Origin: Bacilli bacterium
GTDB lineage: Bacteria > Bacillota_I > Bacilli_A > RF39 > UBA660
Assembly: GCA_900768345.1 (NCBI GenBank)
Contig: CAAGCO010000004.1
Coordinates: 25,268-89,267, forward strand
Length of the DNA: 64,000 nt
Direction: 5' to 3'
In this document: piece after piece, positions 42,433 through 51,092 of the stretch
Numbering within the stretch: the first letter of the stretch is position 1
How the letters are laid out: the number at the start of each line of letters is the position of its first letter
Program-made: the position numbers and the translations under genes
Notes under the pieces: model-generated
Seen by the model: only the letters and a program-made list of their open reading frames with translations
Databases searched by the model: none
Told to the model about the DNA's origin: nothing

Positions 42433-42870
42433 ATGCTTATGGGTGAATTTCATCATAATCTTGATGAAAAGAGTAGATTAATCATTCCAAGTAAGTTTAG
42501 AAACGAGCTTGGAGAAAAAGTTATTATCACTAAAGGTCTTGATAAGTGCTTATTTGTTTATTCAGAAAGTGAATGGAACAAATTAGTACAAAAAGTAAGC
42601 AACCTACAATTTACTAAAAAGAATGTTAGAGCCTTTGAAAGGTCCTTCATTGGTGGAGCTTCTTTAATTGAATTCGATAAACAAGGTCGAATTAATATTA
42701 CCTCACCGTTAGTTCATTACGCCAATATTGATAAAGAATGTGTGATTATTGGCGTAAATGAACGACTTGAAATTTGGAGTCTAGAAGAATTTAATAATTA
42801 TATGAAAGAGAATGAAGAAAATCTAAGTGAAATAACTGAAGATATCTTCGAGATGAATTATGAAGCATAA
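42433..42870 (+). CDS. mraZ: Division and cell wall cluster regulator MraZ
   Basis: A 145-residue DNA-binding protein with two AbrB-like half-domains: LMGEFHHNLDEKSRLIIPSKFR at the start and FDKQGRINITSPLVHYA in the second half. It forms a ring and represses its own dcw operon. ATG 42433 was chosen because the protein then begins MLMGEF like other MraZ proteins; the upstream GTG at 42418 lies in the operator. It overlaps rsmH by 11 bases. Confidence 0.96.
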   Translation: MLMGEFHHNLDEKSRLIIPSKFRNELGEKVIITKGLDKCLFVYSESEWNKLVQKVSNLQFTKKNVRAFERSFIGGASLIEFDKQGRINITSPLVHYANIDKECVIIGVNERLEIWSLEEFNNYMKENEENLSEITEDIFEMNYEA

Positions 42871-43762
42871 AAGTGTATTATTAGAAGAGGTAATAAATTA
42901 TTTAAATGTTAAACAGGGTGGAATATATGTGGATGCTACTGTAGGATATGCAGGACATTCAAGTGTAATATTAAAGAAAATTGGAAAAGAAGGGGTTCTT
43001 TTCGCCTTTGATCAAGATGATGAAGCAATAGAATATTCAAACAAAAGATTATCTGAAATAGGTAATAACTTCACAATCTTTAAAAGCAATTTTGTTAACA
43101 TGAAAAAATATATTAATGAAAATGTTGATGGAATACTTTTTGATTTAGGAGTTTCAAGTCCTCAATTAGATGAGGCAGAAAGAGGATTTAGTTTTCATAA
43201 AGATGCTCCTCTTGATATGAGAATGGATCAAAGTAATCCATTAAATGCTAAGATAGTAGTAAATGAATATAGTTATGAAAAACTTACTGAAATTTTATTT
43301 AAGTTTGGTGAAGAAAAATATGCTAAAAGCATTGCTAAAGCGATTATAGAAGCAAGACCAATTGAAACAACTCTTGAACTTGCTGAAGTAATTAAAAATA
43401 GTGTGCCAATTAGTTATAGAAATAAAAGCCATCCGGCTAGAAAAACTTTCCAAGCTATTAGAATTGAAGTAAATCATGAGCTTGATATATTAGAAAGTTC
43501 ACTTAGAGATGCATTTGATTTATTAAAAGTCGGTGGAAGACTTGAAGTAATATCATTTCATTCGCTAGAAGATAAAATAGTTGCTAAAGTATTTAAAGAT
43601 TTATGTAGTGATGATGTTAGTACTAGAAAACTTCCAGTTGTTCCAATTGAATTAAGTGCAAGAGCTAAAAAAATAGTGAAGATAACACCTAGCGATGATG
43701 AGCTAGATGATAATAATAGAAGTAGAAGTTCTAAACTAAGAGTAATTGAAAGGATAAGGTAA
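42860..43762 (+). CDS. rsmH: 16S rRNA (cytosine-1402 N4)-methyltransferase RsmH
   Basis: A 300-residue methyltransferase acting on 16S rRNA C1402. The SAM loop is YVDATVGYAGHS; further motifs are FAFDQDDEAI, GILFDLGVSSPQLDEAERGF, PARKTFQAIRIEVN and ISFHSLEDKIVK/A, all diagnostic of RsmH (MraW). Normal length. It follows mraZ with an overlap and abuts ftsL with no gap, the standard dcw order. Confidence 0.97.
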   Translation: MKHKSVLLEEVINYLNVKQGGIYVDATVGYAGHSSVILKKIGKEGVLFAFDQDDEAIEYSNKRLSEIGNNFTIFKSNFVNMKKYINENVDGILFDLGVSSPQLDEAERGFSFHKDAPLDMRMDQSNPLNAKIVVNEYSYEKLTEILFKFGEEKYAKSIAKAIIEARPIETTLELAEVIKNSVPISYRNKSHPARKTFQAIRIEVNHELDILESSLRDAFDLLKVGGRLEVISFHSLEDKIVAKVFKDLCSDDVSTRKLPVVPIELSARAKKIVKITPSDDELDDNNRSRSSKLRVIERIR

Positions 43763-44050
43763 ATGAAACAAAAAAGATATGTAAAAACTAAGGGGGAAGG
43801 GTTACTAAAAACATTGACAGTAATTTTCTTCGTTGCATTTTTACTATCAACGTTTGTTTTGAGTGCTAAAGTTCAATCAAGCAACTCTGAACTTCAAAGA
43901 TTAAAAAGTAAAATTGAATCTCAAGAAAAGATGAATTTAAGTATGCAAATGAAAATAAATGAACTTGCATCATTAGATAATGCTTTAGAAGTTGCGGATG
44001 CCAATGATTTGAAGTATAATAATAGTAATATTAGAGTAATTTCAAAGTAG
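43763..44050 (+). CDS. ftsL: Cell division protein FtsL
   Basis: A 95-residue bitopic membrane protein: basic cytoplasmic tail (MKQKRYVKTKGEG), one transmembrane helix (about 15-37), then an extracellular coiled coil (about 40-75, NSELQRLKSKIESQEKM). Sequence conservation in FtsL is low; the assignment follows from size, layout and position between rsmH and the transpeptidase gene. It works with DivIC/FtsB-like partners to activate the division PBP. Confidence 0.85.
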   Translation: MKQKRYVKTKGEGLLKTLTVIFFVAFLLSTFVLSAKVQSSNSELQRLKSKIESQEKMNLSMQMKINELASLDNALEVADANDLKYNNSNIRVISK

Positions 44051-44060
44051 AGGTGGCACA

Positions 44061-46244
44061 ATGAAGAAAACAAGAGTAATTAAGATTAATACAATATTCA
44101 TAATTATTGTTGTTTTTATTTTTGCTGCAATAATTTTAAAGTTATTATGGATTGGTCTTGGAAATGTAAAAGTTAATGACAAAACTTTGGCAGAGTTTGC
44201 TAATAATCGTGATACTAGGAAAAGAACTCTTACTGCAAAAAGAGGAACTATATATTCTAGTAAAGGAGAGGTTTTAGCAAAAGATGTTAATAGTTATACT
44301 GTTATTGCTTATTTAGATCCTAGTAGAACTAAAGATAAAAAAAGACCATATCATGTTGTGGACAAAGAAAAAACAGCTGAACTTTTAAGTCCTCTAATAA
44401 ATATGACTAAAGAGAGAATATTAAAGTTATTAAATACTAAAATTAAATCATGTAATGATGATAAAACTGAATGTACAGAAAGAGTTCCATATCAAGTAGA
44501 ATTAGGTCCAGGAGGACGTGGTATTACTGAACTTGTTAAAGATCAAATAGAAGACTTAGATTTGCCTGGAATTGATTTTATTGCTAGTACTAAGAGATAT
44601 TATCCTAATGGAGACTTTTTATCTTATACATTAGGCTATGCTAAAAATAATGATGATAATCAATATGTTGGTGAAATGGGACTTGAACTTTATTATAATG
44701 ATGAATTAACTGGTACTGATGGTTATGTAGAGTATCAATCTGATTTATATGGATATCAAATTACTAGTACACCCGCTGTAGAAAAAAAGAGTGTTAGTGG
44801 GGATGATATATATTTAACTATTGATGACAATATTCAAATGTTTACAGAACAAGCTATGAATACCTTAGAAGGTGGTAAACCTGAGTGGGCTACTATATCT
44901 GTTGTAAACGCTAAAACTGGAGAAATATTAGGCGTTTCGTCAAGTCCGAGTTTTAATAATAATACTTTAGAAATAAAATCATATTATGATCCGTTTGTTG
45001 CTTATGAATATGAGCCTGGATCAACTATGAAAATATTTAGTTTTATGGCTGCTATGGAAAATGGAATATATGATGGAAGCAAAAAATATAAGAGTGGTAC
45101 TATTAAAGTCGATGAAGCTAATATTAAAGACTGGAATAATAAAGGATGGGGTATGGTTACTTTTGATGATGGATTTATGGCTTCGTCAAATGTAGCTGCT
45201 GTAAATCTTGCTATGCAGCTTGGACGTGCTAAACTTAAAGATTTTTATTCTTCTCTAGGTTTCGGAAAGAAAACTGGTATTCCTCTTCCAAATGAAAGTA
45301 AAGGAATAGTTAATTTTAGATATAATACAGAAGTTGCTGCTGCATCTTATGGTCAAGGTATGACAGTTAGTGCTATTCAAATGGTTCAAGCACTTACAAC
45401 TATTGCTAATGATGGAATTATGATAAAACCATATTTAGTTTCCAAGATTGTTAATGGCGAAACTGGAGAAGTGGTTCTTGAAAATAAGAGAACAGAGATT
45501 GCTAAAGTAGCAAGTACTGAAACTAGTGAAAAGATGAAAACATTAATGCGTGGTGTTGTTCAAAAAGGATGTAAAATAGCTACTGGTGGTGGATATAATG
45601 TTCCTGGATATGATGTTATAGGTAAAACAGGTACTGCTCAAATTGCATCATCTAGGGGAGGATATTTAAAGGGTAGTAGAAATTATGTTAAAAGTTTTGC
45701 TGCTTTATTTCCTGGAGATGACCCACAAATAATTATATATGTTGCTGCTAGTAAAATAACTGATGCTAAATATTTAAAAAATTCTGTTAAAGCACTTGTT
45801 AAAGATGTTGGAACATACCTTAATATAGTAGGAAATAAAGAGGTAGAAGAGACTGGAACATATACAACCAAGAGTTATATTAATTTAGATACAGCAACTG
45901 TTAAAACAGCATTAGAAGCCTCATCAATGGAAGCAGTTGTTATTGGAGAAGGAACTAAAATAATAAAACAATATCCAAAAGAAAATACTAAAATAAATGC
46001 TCATAATAAGATATTTTTGCTTACTAATGATACAAACTATAAGATGATCAATATAAAAGGCTGGTCTAGAAATGATGTTTCGACATTTGCTCGAATGATT
46101 AATTTAGATGTAAGTTTTGATGGATATGGCTATGTTAAAGCATATTCAATAAAAAAAGGAACGTTATTAGATAAATCTAGCAAGTTGGATGTTACATTAG
46201 AACCGGTATTTAAAGAAGAGGCTAAAAAGGATAATCAAAATTAA
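44061..46244 (+). CDS. pbpB: Division penicillin-binding protein (class B, with PASTA repeats)
   Basis: A 727-residue monofunctional transpeptidase (PBP2b/PbpB/SpoVD type) that crosslinks septal peptidoglycan. One N-terminal transmembrane helix (about 8-32) is followed by the dimerisation region (RGTIYSSKGEVLAKD) and the transpeptidase domain with SxxK at Ser321-Lys324 (PGSTMKI), SxN at Ser375-Asn377, and KTG from Lys522. Two PASTA-like domains cover about 610-720. It is the last gene of mraZ-rsmH-ftsL-pbpB. The expected mur genes do not follow; a terminator does. Confidence 0.95.
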   Translation: MKKTRVIKINTIFIIIVVFIFAAIILKLLWIGLGNVKVNDKTLAEFANNRDTRKRTLTAKRGTIYSSKGEVLAKDVNSYTVIAYLDPSRTKDKKRPYHVVDKEKTAELLSPLINMTKERILKLLNTKIKSCNDDKTECTERVPYQVELGPGGRGITELVKDQIEDLDLPGIDFIASTKRYYPNGDFLSYTLGYAKNNDDNQYVGEMGLELYYNDELTGTDGYVEYQSDLYGYQITSTPAVEKKSVSGDDIYLTIDDNIQMFTEQAMNTLEGGKPEWATISVVNAKTGEILGVSSSPSFNNNTLEIKSYYDPFVAYEYEPGSTMKIFSFMAAMENGIYDGSKKYKSGTIKVDEANIKDWNNKGWGMVTFDDGFMASSNVAAVNLAMQLGRAKLKDFYSSLGFGKKTGIPLPNESKGIVNFRYNTEVAAASYGQGMTVSAIQMVQALTTIANDGIMIKPYLVSKIVNGETGEVVLENKRTEIAKVASTETSEKMKTLMRGVVQKGCKIATGGGYNVPGYDVIGKTGTAQIASSRGGYLKGSRNYVKSFAALFPGDDPQIIIYVAASKITDAKYLKNSVKALVKDVGTYLNIVGNKEVEETGTYTTKSYINLDTATVKTALEASSMEAVVIGEGTKIIKQYPKENTKINAHNKIFLLTNDTNYKMINIKGWSRNDVSTFARMINLDVSFDGYGYVKAYSIKKGTLLDKSSKLDVTLEPVFKEEAKKDNQN

Positions 46245-46256
46245 TTATCCTTTTTT
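46227..46256 (+). terminator. Terminator of the mraZ-pbpB operon
   Basis: Nine-base-pair stem AAGGATAAT / ATTATCCTT with an 8-base loop and T-run; the pbpB stop codon is at the loop. Confidence 0.85.
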
Positions 46257-46308
46257 AATTCGACAAAATTTTTAATTATTATGTTATAGAATATACTTGA
46301 GGTGAAAC

Positions 46309-46740
46309 ATGAGAACATTTTATTTATTTGAAGTAAAAGATAATATTATTAAAAATTATAGAAATAATTATGAGGAGTTATATTCTATGCTTGAAAATAT
46401 TCATCATTTAAAGACTGAAGATATAGTACTAGGGTATAGTATATTTAATTCTATTGTGATGCCACTTAAGAAGGATGATTATAATCAATATATTAAACAA
46501 AATAATTTAGATAATGAAAACTATATTTGTTATAATTATACTCATACTATTAATGATTTTTATAATGATGAAACTACTAAAATGGTTATAAATAATTCAC
46601 ATATAAAGATAAGAACTAATAAGAATGCTCCATCATTTTTCTATAACATTCGTACATTTAAAAACATATTTGTTTGTGATTTTGATAATCATGATTATTT
46701 TCTTTTAGATAATAATATATATTCTTGCATAAACTCTTAA
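46309..46740 (+). CDS. Unknown 143-residue protein
   Basis: I do not recognise this protein. It is Asn/Tyr-rich, has no signal peptide or membrane helix, and looks alpha/beta in its first half (FYLFEVKDNIIKNYRNNYEEL) with several short strands after. It has a TTGAGGTGA ribosome binding site and a weak extended -10 (TGTTATAGA at 46282-46290). It stands alone between the pbpB terminator and yneF. Confidence 0.6.
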   Translation: MRTFYLFEVKDNIIKNYRNNYEELYSMLENIHHLKTEDIVLGYSIFNSIVMPLKKDDYNQYIKQNNLDNENYICYNYTHTINDFYNDETTKMVINNSHIKIRTNKNAPSFFYNIRTFKNIFVCDFDNHDYFLLDNNIYSCINS

Positions 46741-46773
46741 TTCTTGATAGAATTGTCATAAGGAGATGAAATT

Positions 46774-47019
46774 ATGTTAATATTAGAAACAGTTAAATGT
46801 ACTGGTAATATATGGATGGATATATTATATTTAGTAATTGGACTTGTTGTTGGCGTTTTAGCTGGTTTCTTTATATCTAAGAAATTAGTATCTAAACAAT
46901 TAAAAGAAAATCCACCTGTTAGTGAAGAAATGATTAAAACTTTGATGAGAGGTATGGGAAGAAATCCTAGTCAAAAACAAGTTAATCAACTTATGAAACA
47001 AATGCAAAAGTTCCAATAG
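46774..47019 (+). CDS. yneF: YneF family membrane protein (UPF0154)
   Basis: An 81-residue single-span membrane protein. The hydrophobic helix (about 17-37, LYLVIGLVVGVLAGFFISKK) is followed by the family signature NPPVSEEMIKTLMRGMGRNP and SQKQVNQLMKQM. This small family is widespread in Bacillota and Mollicutes; its function is unknown. About ten extra N-terminal residues precede the usual start, but AAGGAGATG sits before the chosen ATG. The terminator overlaps the 3' end of the gene. Confidence 0.92.
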   Translation: MLILETVKCTGNIWMDILYLVIGLVVGVLAGFFISKKLVSKQLKENPPVSEEMIKTLMRGMGRNPSQKQVNQLMKQMQKFQ

Positions 47020-47030
47020 GAACTTTTTTT
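47008..47030 (+). terminator. yneF terminator
   Basis: Seven-base-pair stem AAGTTCC / GGAACTT, loop AATA, T-run; it overlaps the last codons of yneF and is followed at once by an extended -10. Confidence 0.85.
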
Positions 47031-47031
47031 G

Positions 47032-47040
47032 TGGTATAAT
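47032..47040 (+). promoter_or_regulatory. Extended -10 promoter of the DUF5662-like gene
   Basis: TGGTATAAT two bases after the T-run of the yneF terminator; the -35 position falls inside the terminator. Confidence 0.65.
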
Positions 47041-47056
47041 TTGTATGGTGAATAAT

Positions 47057-47590
47057 ATGAGTAAATTTTTTAAGCATTTACATACAGTAAATAAACATAG
47101 ATTTGAAGTGTTTAAGTTATGTTGCAAAGTTGGTATTCCTTTTAGGGAACTTGTTCATGACTTATCTAAATATTCTTATGAAGAGTTTTCAGAATCTGTT
47201 AAATATTATACAGATGGTACTATTAGTCCATTACTTACTAGTAAAAAAGAGAATGGCTATAGTAGGGCATGGCTTCATCATTTTGGTCGTAATAAACATC
47301 ATTTTGAATATTGGTATGATTATAGTGCTCCAGTGAAGACTCCTATAATACCATTTAAATATATGCTCGAAATGATATGTGATAGAATAGCTGCTAGTAA
47401 AATATATTATAAAAAGGATTATAAAAATAGTACTCCATATGAATATTATATGGCACGTAAAGATAACTATCAGTTAAATCCAAAACTTAAAGATTTCTTA
47501 GAAGAAGTATTTTATGATTTAAGTAAAAAAGGGGAGAAGATACTTAATAAGAAATATATTTATAATTTATATTTAAAACATACTAAATAA
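47057..47590 (+). CDS. DUF5662-like protein
   Basis: A 177-residue helical, His-rich protein. Motifs are NKHRFEVFKLCCKVGIPFREL, then VHDLSKYSYEEF with an HD pair, later FGRNKHHFEYW, and CDRIAASK. This set (HR...HD...H...HH) looks like DUF5662-type catalytic cores related to HD phosphohydrolases; I infer metal binding but know no substrate. ATG 47057 is preferred to ATG 47045, since the GGTG before it matches the ribosome binding sites of neighbouring genes; the earlier start would add four residues and lies within the site. Confidence 0.75.
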   Translation: MSKFFKHLHTVNKHRFEVFKLCCKVGIPFRELVHDLSKYSYEEFSESVKYYTDGTISPLLTSKKENGYSRAWLHHFGRNKHHFEYWYDYSAPVKTPIIPFKYMLEMICDRIAASKIYYKKDYKNSTPYEYYMARKDNYQLNPKLKDFLEEVFYDLSKKGEKILNKKYIYNLYLKHTK

Positions 47591-47622
47591 AAGATTCTAC
47601 TTTGTTGTAGAATCTTTTTTAA
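47589..47622. terminator. Bidirectional terminator between DUF5662 and WG-repeat genes
   Basis: Ten-base-pair stem AAGATTCTAC / GTAGAATCTT with loop TTTGTT and A/T runs on both sides. The stop codon of the minus-strand gene lies inside the stem. Confidence 0.9.
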
Positions 47623-49120
47623 ATGTTACTTCAAATATTTCTTTGTTATCTTTTAAGAATAGGTAACCCCCCAAATATTTATAATCTCCTTCAAATTCGT
47701 TTAATAATTCTTTATCTTTATAAACTCTTAATTTTTCATCATCTGATATATAAAAGTTATAACCATTGCTGAAGAATTCTTTCTTTGCTGTATATTCATC
47801 AATTTGTTTTGAGTTAACTAAATCTATATAATATGCTTTATCAAGTTCATCTACGTTAGTGTATGCGTATATTTGGTAATAACCTTTAGTTTTATTTAAT
47901 TCATATATTTCATAAGTTGTTTTAATATTTTTATTTCTATCGAGTTCTGTTTTAAAGTATTCATATAAATCATAGTCATAAAATGTTAATGTTTCTTTGT
48001 TGCTGTTATCTTCAAAAGTAAAAATATATTCTTGTTTAGTATAATCATATAAATCTTTAAATGTTGTTGTTGTACTTATTTTTCTTTCTATATTTTTTGA
48101 ATTTATTAAATATATTGATGTTTTTCCATTATAGTATGTTCTTAAATATAATTTGTTATTATATGATTTAGAACCAAATGGTCCATCAAAATATTCTTCA
48201 TCAAATTCATTTCCATATTCATTATCTATTTTACTATCTATGTATATTTTCATATTACTGTTGGCAATACTTATTTTATTATCTTTTTGTAATACTATGA
48301 AGTTTCCAACTGAATATATGTATGTGTACTCAAATGGAATTATTTCTTCATTTTTAAGATTTATAACTCCGTATTTATTATTTTTAGATGCGAATATGTA
48401 TTTATCATTAAATACTTTTATATCATCGTATATTAAGTCTATAATTACTTTTCCATTATGATCAATTAAACCAACTTTATTTGTTGTGTTAGTAATTGTA
48501 AAATAGTTGAGTGAATTTACTTCAACGTCAAAAGTACTTGCTGCATCAAAATATATTGTTCCGATAGTGGTATCTATATTAGTTATTGTTCCATCATTAG
48601 TGTTTAAGAGTGCTTGATAACGTTTATCTGTTTTTTCATCATATGTTTCTAATAATACATATGTTCCATATAATTCTTTCATGTGTGGTACTGTTATTGT
48701 ATCGTAATCTTTTGATTTCTTTTTAGTTTTATTGTTCACATAATAACAGTAATCACCATTAGAATAAAAACTATAATTTTTAGATGTTGCATAAGGCTTA
48801 TCATCGTTGCTATTATTACGTGAATCATCTAAAATTTTATCATTAAATATCTTTCCATTATTACCAATAATGTAATAAATACTATCTTGATATTCAACTA
48901 TATTTTTAGTGTCATCATCAAAATATATTTTTCCATCAGTAGTTAGTTTTGAAACCAATTCTATTTCTTTAAAATCTTCAGTTATTTTTGGTATTTCTGG
49001 TTCTTTAGGCTTTTCAGGAGTTTTAGGAGATGATGAGAGAATACCTATAACAGAAGCACTAATACAAAGTAATAATGTTAATATGATTGCTATAACAGCA
49101 ATTCTTTTTTTCTTATTCAT
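47597..49120 (-). CDS. Membrane-anchored WG-repeat protein
   Basis: A 507-residue protein with an N-terminal transmembrane anchor (about 7-29), a Pro/Lys/Glu-rich spacer, and an extracellular beta-rich body. Strand sets such as GLIDHNGKVIIDLIYDDIKVF and KYGVINLKNEEIIPFEYTYI are WG-type repeats (here with Leu or Val in place of Trp), which build propeller-like surfaces in many Bacillota and Bacteroidota proteins. The function is unknown; ligand binding at the cell surface is likely. The minus-strand promoter is an extended -10 at 49146-49154 and the ribosome binding site is AAAGGTGG. Confidence 0.75.
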   Translation of the reverse strand: MNKKKRIAVIAIILTLLLCISASVIGILSSSPKTPEKPKEPEIPKITEDFKEIELVSKLTTDGKIYFDDDTKNIVEYQDSIYYIIGNNGKIFNDKILDDSRNNSNDDKPYATSKNYSFYSNGDYCYYVNNKTKKKSKDYDTITVPHMKELYGTYVLLETYDEKTDKRYQALLNTNDGTITNIDTTIGTIYFDAASTFDVEVNSLNYFTITNTTNKVGLIDHNGKVIIDLIYDDIKVFNDKYIFASKNNKYGVINLKNEEIIPFEYTYIYSVGNFIVLQKDNKISIANSNMKIYIDSKIDNEYGNEFDEEYFDGPFGSKSYNNKLYLRTYYNGKTSIYLINSKNIERKISTTTTFKDLYDYTKQEYIFTFEDNSNKETLTFYDYDLYEYFKTELDRNKNIKTTYEIYELNKTKGYYQIYAYTNVDELDKAYYIDLVNSKQIDEYTAKKEFFSNGYNFYISDDEKLRVYKDKELLNEFEGDYKYLGGYLFLKDNKEIFEVTFKKDSTTK

Positions 49121-49145
49121 TTATAACCACCTTTATCCTAAAAGT

Positions 49146-49154
49146 ATTATAACA
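49146..49154 (-). promoter_or_regulatory. Extended -10 promoter of the WG-repeat gene (minus strand)
   Basis: TGTTATAAT on the minus strand, 25 bases before the start codon; weak TTTTAA at the -35 position. Confidence 0.65.
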
Positions 49155-49215
49155 TACAATTTAGACTTTTAAAATATTCATTTATAATATATAATATTTA
49201 ATGGAGAAGTAAAAT

Positions 49216-50079
49216 ATGGCAAAAGAAATACAAGAATATATAACATATTTATCACCTGAATTTATATATGTTCCATTTGATTCAGTTGATAAATTACAAC
49301 TATCTAAAAATAAATTAGTAAATCATAATACATTATTAGGTGAAAGAGATAATGGTAAAAAAATATTTAGTCCAGTTAGTGGTAAGGTTATTGGTGCTAA
49401 AGAGATGGTTTATAAAAGTGGTAAATGTAAAAGTTTAGTTATTGAAAATGATTTTATAGATAAAAAAGAGAGATTAAATCCTACTAGAAATTTAAGTAAA
49501 ACAAAAAAGAGTGATATAGTTGAATCTTTAAAGAAATATGGACTAGATAATAAAATAAATAGTAAGACTACGCTAGTAGTTAATTCTTTATATGATAAAA
49601 ATTATGATCTAAAAGATATGGTTATTAATTATGAATGTTATGAAGAGATACTTGAAGCTATAGATGAATTTATGAGTGCTTTTGGTATGAAGAATTGTTA
49701 TATTTGTGTAGACAGAAATGATTTATATTCTATAGAAGCGTATAACAAGTATATTAATGCTTTTTTAAATATTTGTATGGTTCATAGTAATAAGAAGTTT
49801 AAGGATTCTACTTGTGTTTTTTATAATGTTGAAGAGATTCTTGCGATTCATAAAGCTATATCTTTAGACTATATGTATGATAACACTATTTTAACTATTA
49901 ATAATGGTAAACCATCTATAGTTAAGGTAAAACTATATACTTCATTACTAGAACTCTTAGAAGCCTTAAAAATAGCTTATAAGACTAAAAAAATATATGT
50001 TGATAATAATATAATAGATAATCCTTCTGACTTTATAATAGATGCTAGTGTTAGAAGTGTTATAGTAAAGGATAACTAA
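49216..50079 (+). CDS. RnfC-like protein without iron-sulphur clusters
   Basis: A 287-residue protein resembling the N-terminal part of RnfC/PduS: a barrel-sandwich 'lipoyl-like' domain (about 15-75, with VNHNTLLGERDNGKKIFSPV followed by SGKVIGAKE), then an alpha/beta domain like the FMN/NADH-binding part of complex I 51 kDa proteins. The CxxCxxCxxxC ferredoxin motifs of RnfC are missing, and no rnfABDEG genes are near. It may be a soluble relic or a new NAD(H)- or FMN-linked protein. It lies two bases before holA, so they are co-transcribed. Confidence 0.7.
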   Translation: MAKEIQEYITYLSPEFIYVPFDSVDKLQLSKNKLVNHNTLLGERDNGKKIFSPVSGKVIGAKEMVYKSGKCKSLVIENDFIDKKERLNPTRNLSKTKKSDIVESLKKYGLDNKINSKTTLVVNSLYDKNYDLKDMVINYECYEEILEAIDEFMSAFGMKNCYICVDRNDLYSIEAYNKYINAFLNICMVHSNKKFKDSTCVFYNVEEILAIHKAISLDYMYDNTILTINNGKPSIVKVKLYTSLLELLEALKIAYKTKKIYVDNNIIDNPSDFIIDASVRSVIVKDN

Positions 50080-50080
50080 T

Positions 50081-51007
50081 ATGATATATGTATTTTTAGG
50101 AAATGAAATAAATATTATAAAGAAGAAAATAGATTCTTTAATAGATGAACTTAAAATAGATAATGTTATTAAATATGATTATGATAGTGTACATATTGAT
50201 GACATATTAAATGAAGTAAATTATGTAGATTTATTTAATGAAAAGAAATTACTTATAGTATCAAATTTTACTTTTAAGAAAATGAAAGATAAAGAAGAAA
50301 AAGCACTTAGTAATTATATTAATCATATGAATGATAATGTTATTATTTTAAAGTGCATTGATGAAAAGTTAGATAATAAAAAAGAATTAATTAAATTAGT
50401 AAATGATAAATGTAAAGTTATAGAACTTAAAAAGATGGATTATAAAACATTACATGAATATGTTACGAAGATATTTAGTGATAATAATAAAAGAATAACT
50501 TATAATCAAATTAAAAATATTTTAAGTTTATGTGAGAATGATACTGATAGTGTTTTAGATGAAGTAAATAAATTACTTTTATATAAAATGGATAGTGATA
50601 CTATTACTGATGAAGATATAGAAAATGTAATTAGTAAGAATAGTGAAAAAGAAATGTTTAAGTTAAATGATGCGGTTATGGCTCATAATATACCTAATAT
50701 GCTTGAAAGTACTAAGACTCTTGTTAGTAGTGGAGTAGATGAAGTAGTTATAATAGATTACTTATCTAAGCAATTTAGAACTCTTTATCAAATTAAAGTT
50801 ATGTCTAAAGATACTGGTATACAAACTATAACAAGTAGACTTTCTTTAAATCCGTTTGTTACTAAAAAGATGCTTGATGTAGTAGGTAAATTTAGTGAAG
50901 AAAAATTACTTAATATAATATATAAATTAAGTGATGCAGATATTTCTATTAAAGTAGAGGGGCTTGATAAGAGTAAAGTTTTAGAGAACTTTTATTTATC
51001 TATATAA
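50081..51007 (+). CDS. holA: DNA polymerase III delta subunit
   Basis: A 308-residue clamp-loader subunit that opens the beta clamp. The start YVFLGNEINIIKKKIDSLI is the usual HolA opening, followed by the AAA-like domain with VDLFNEKKLLIVSN, and the helical collar (FKLNDAVMAHNIPNML, LIYKLSDADISIKVEG). Walker motifs are absent, as normal for delta. Length is close to Bacillus YqeN. It follows the RnfC-like gene with a two-base gap. Confidence 0.92.
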   Translation: MIYVFLGNEINIIKKKIDSLIDELKIDNVIKYDYDSVHIDDILNEVNYVDLFNEKKLLIVSNFTFKKMKDKEEKALSNYINHMNDNVIILKCIDEKLDNKKELIKLVNDKCKVIELKKMDYKTLHEYVTKIFSDNNKRITYNQIKNILSLCENDTDSVLDEVNKLLLYKMDSDTITDEDIENVISKNSEKEMFKLNDAVMAHNIPNMLESTKTLVSSGVDEVVIIDYLSKQFRTLYQIKVMSKDTGIQTITSRLSLNPFVTKKMLDVVGKFSEEKLLNIIYKLSDADISIKVEGLDKSKVLENFYLSI

Positions 51008-51016
51008 TGTATATAC

Positions 51017-51069
51017 TTTACATAGTAAACGTAAAATTATTATGTAAAACATTAAAATAAAAGTATAAT
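51017..51069 (+). promoter_or_regulatory. mraY upstream region: inverted repeat and -10
   Basis: TTTACATA at 51017-51024 and its exact inverse TATGTAAA at 51041-51048, 16 bases apart, then TATAAT at 51064-51069. The right arm overlaps the place of the -35 box, so the repeat could be an operator for a repressor. The regulator is unknown. Confidence 0.45.
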
Positions 51070-51092
51070 ATTATTGAAAGGTGTGATATTTT

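Noticed and set aside
47103..47336. Alternative frame within the DUF5662-like gene
   Set aside because: Overlaps the better-supported frame fully and lacks a start signal; its sequence is low-complexity Leu/Val from an AT-rich shadow.
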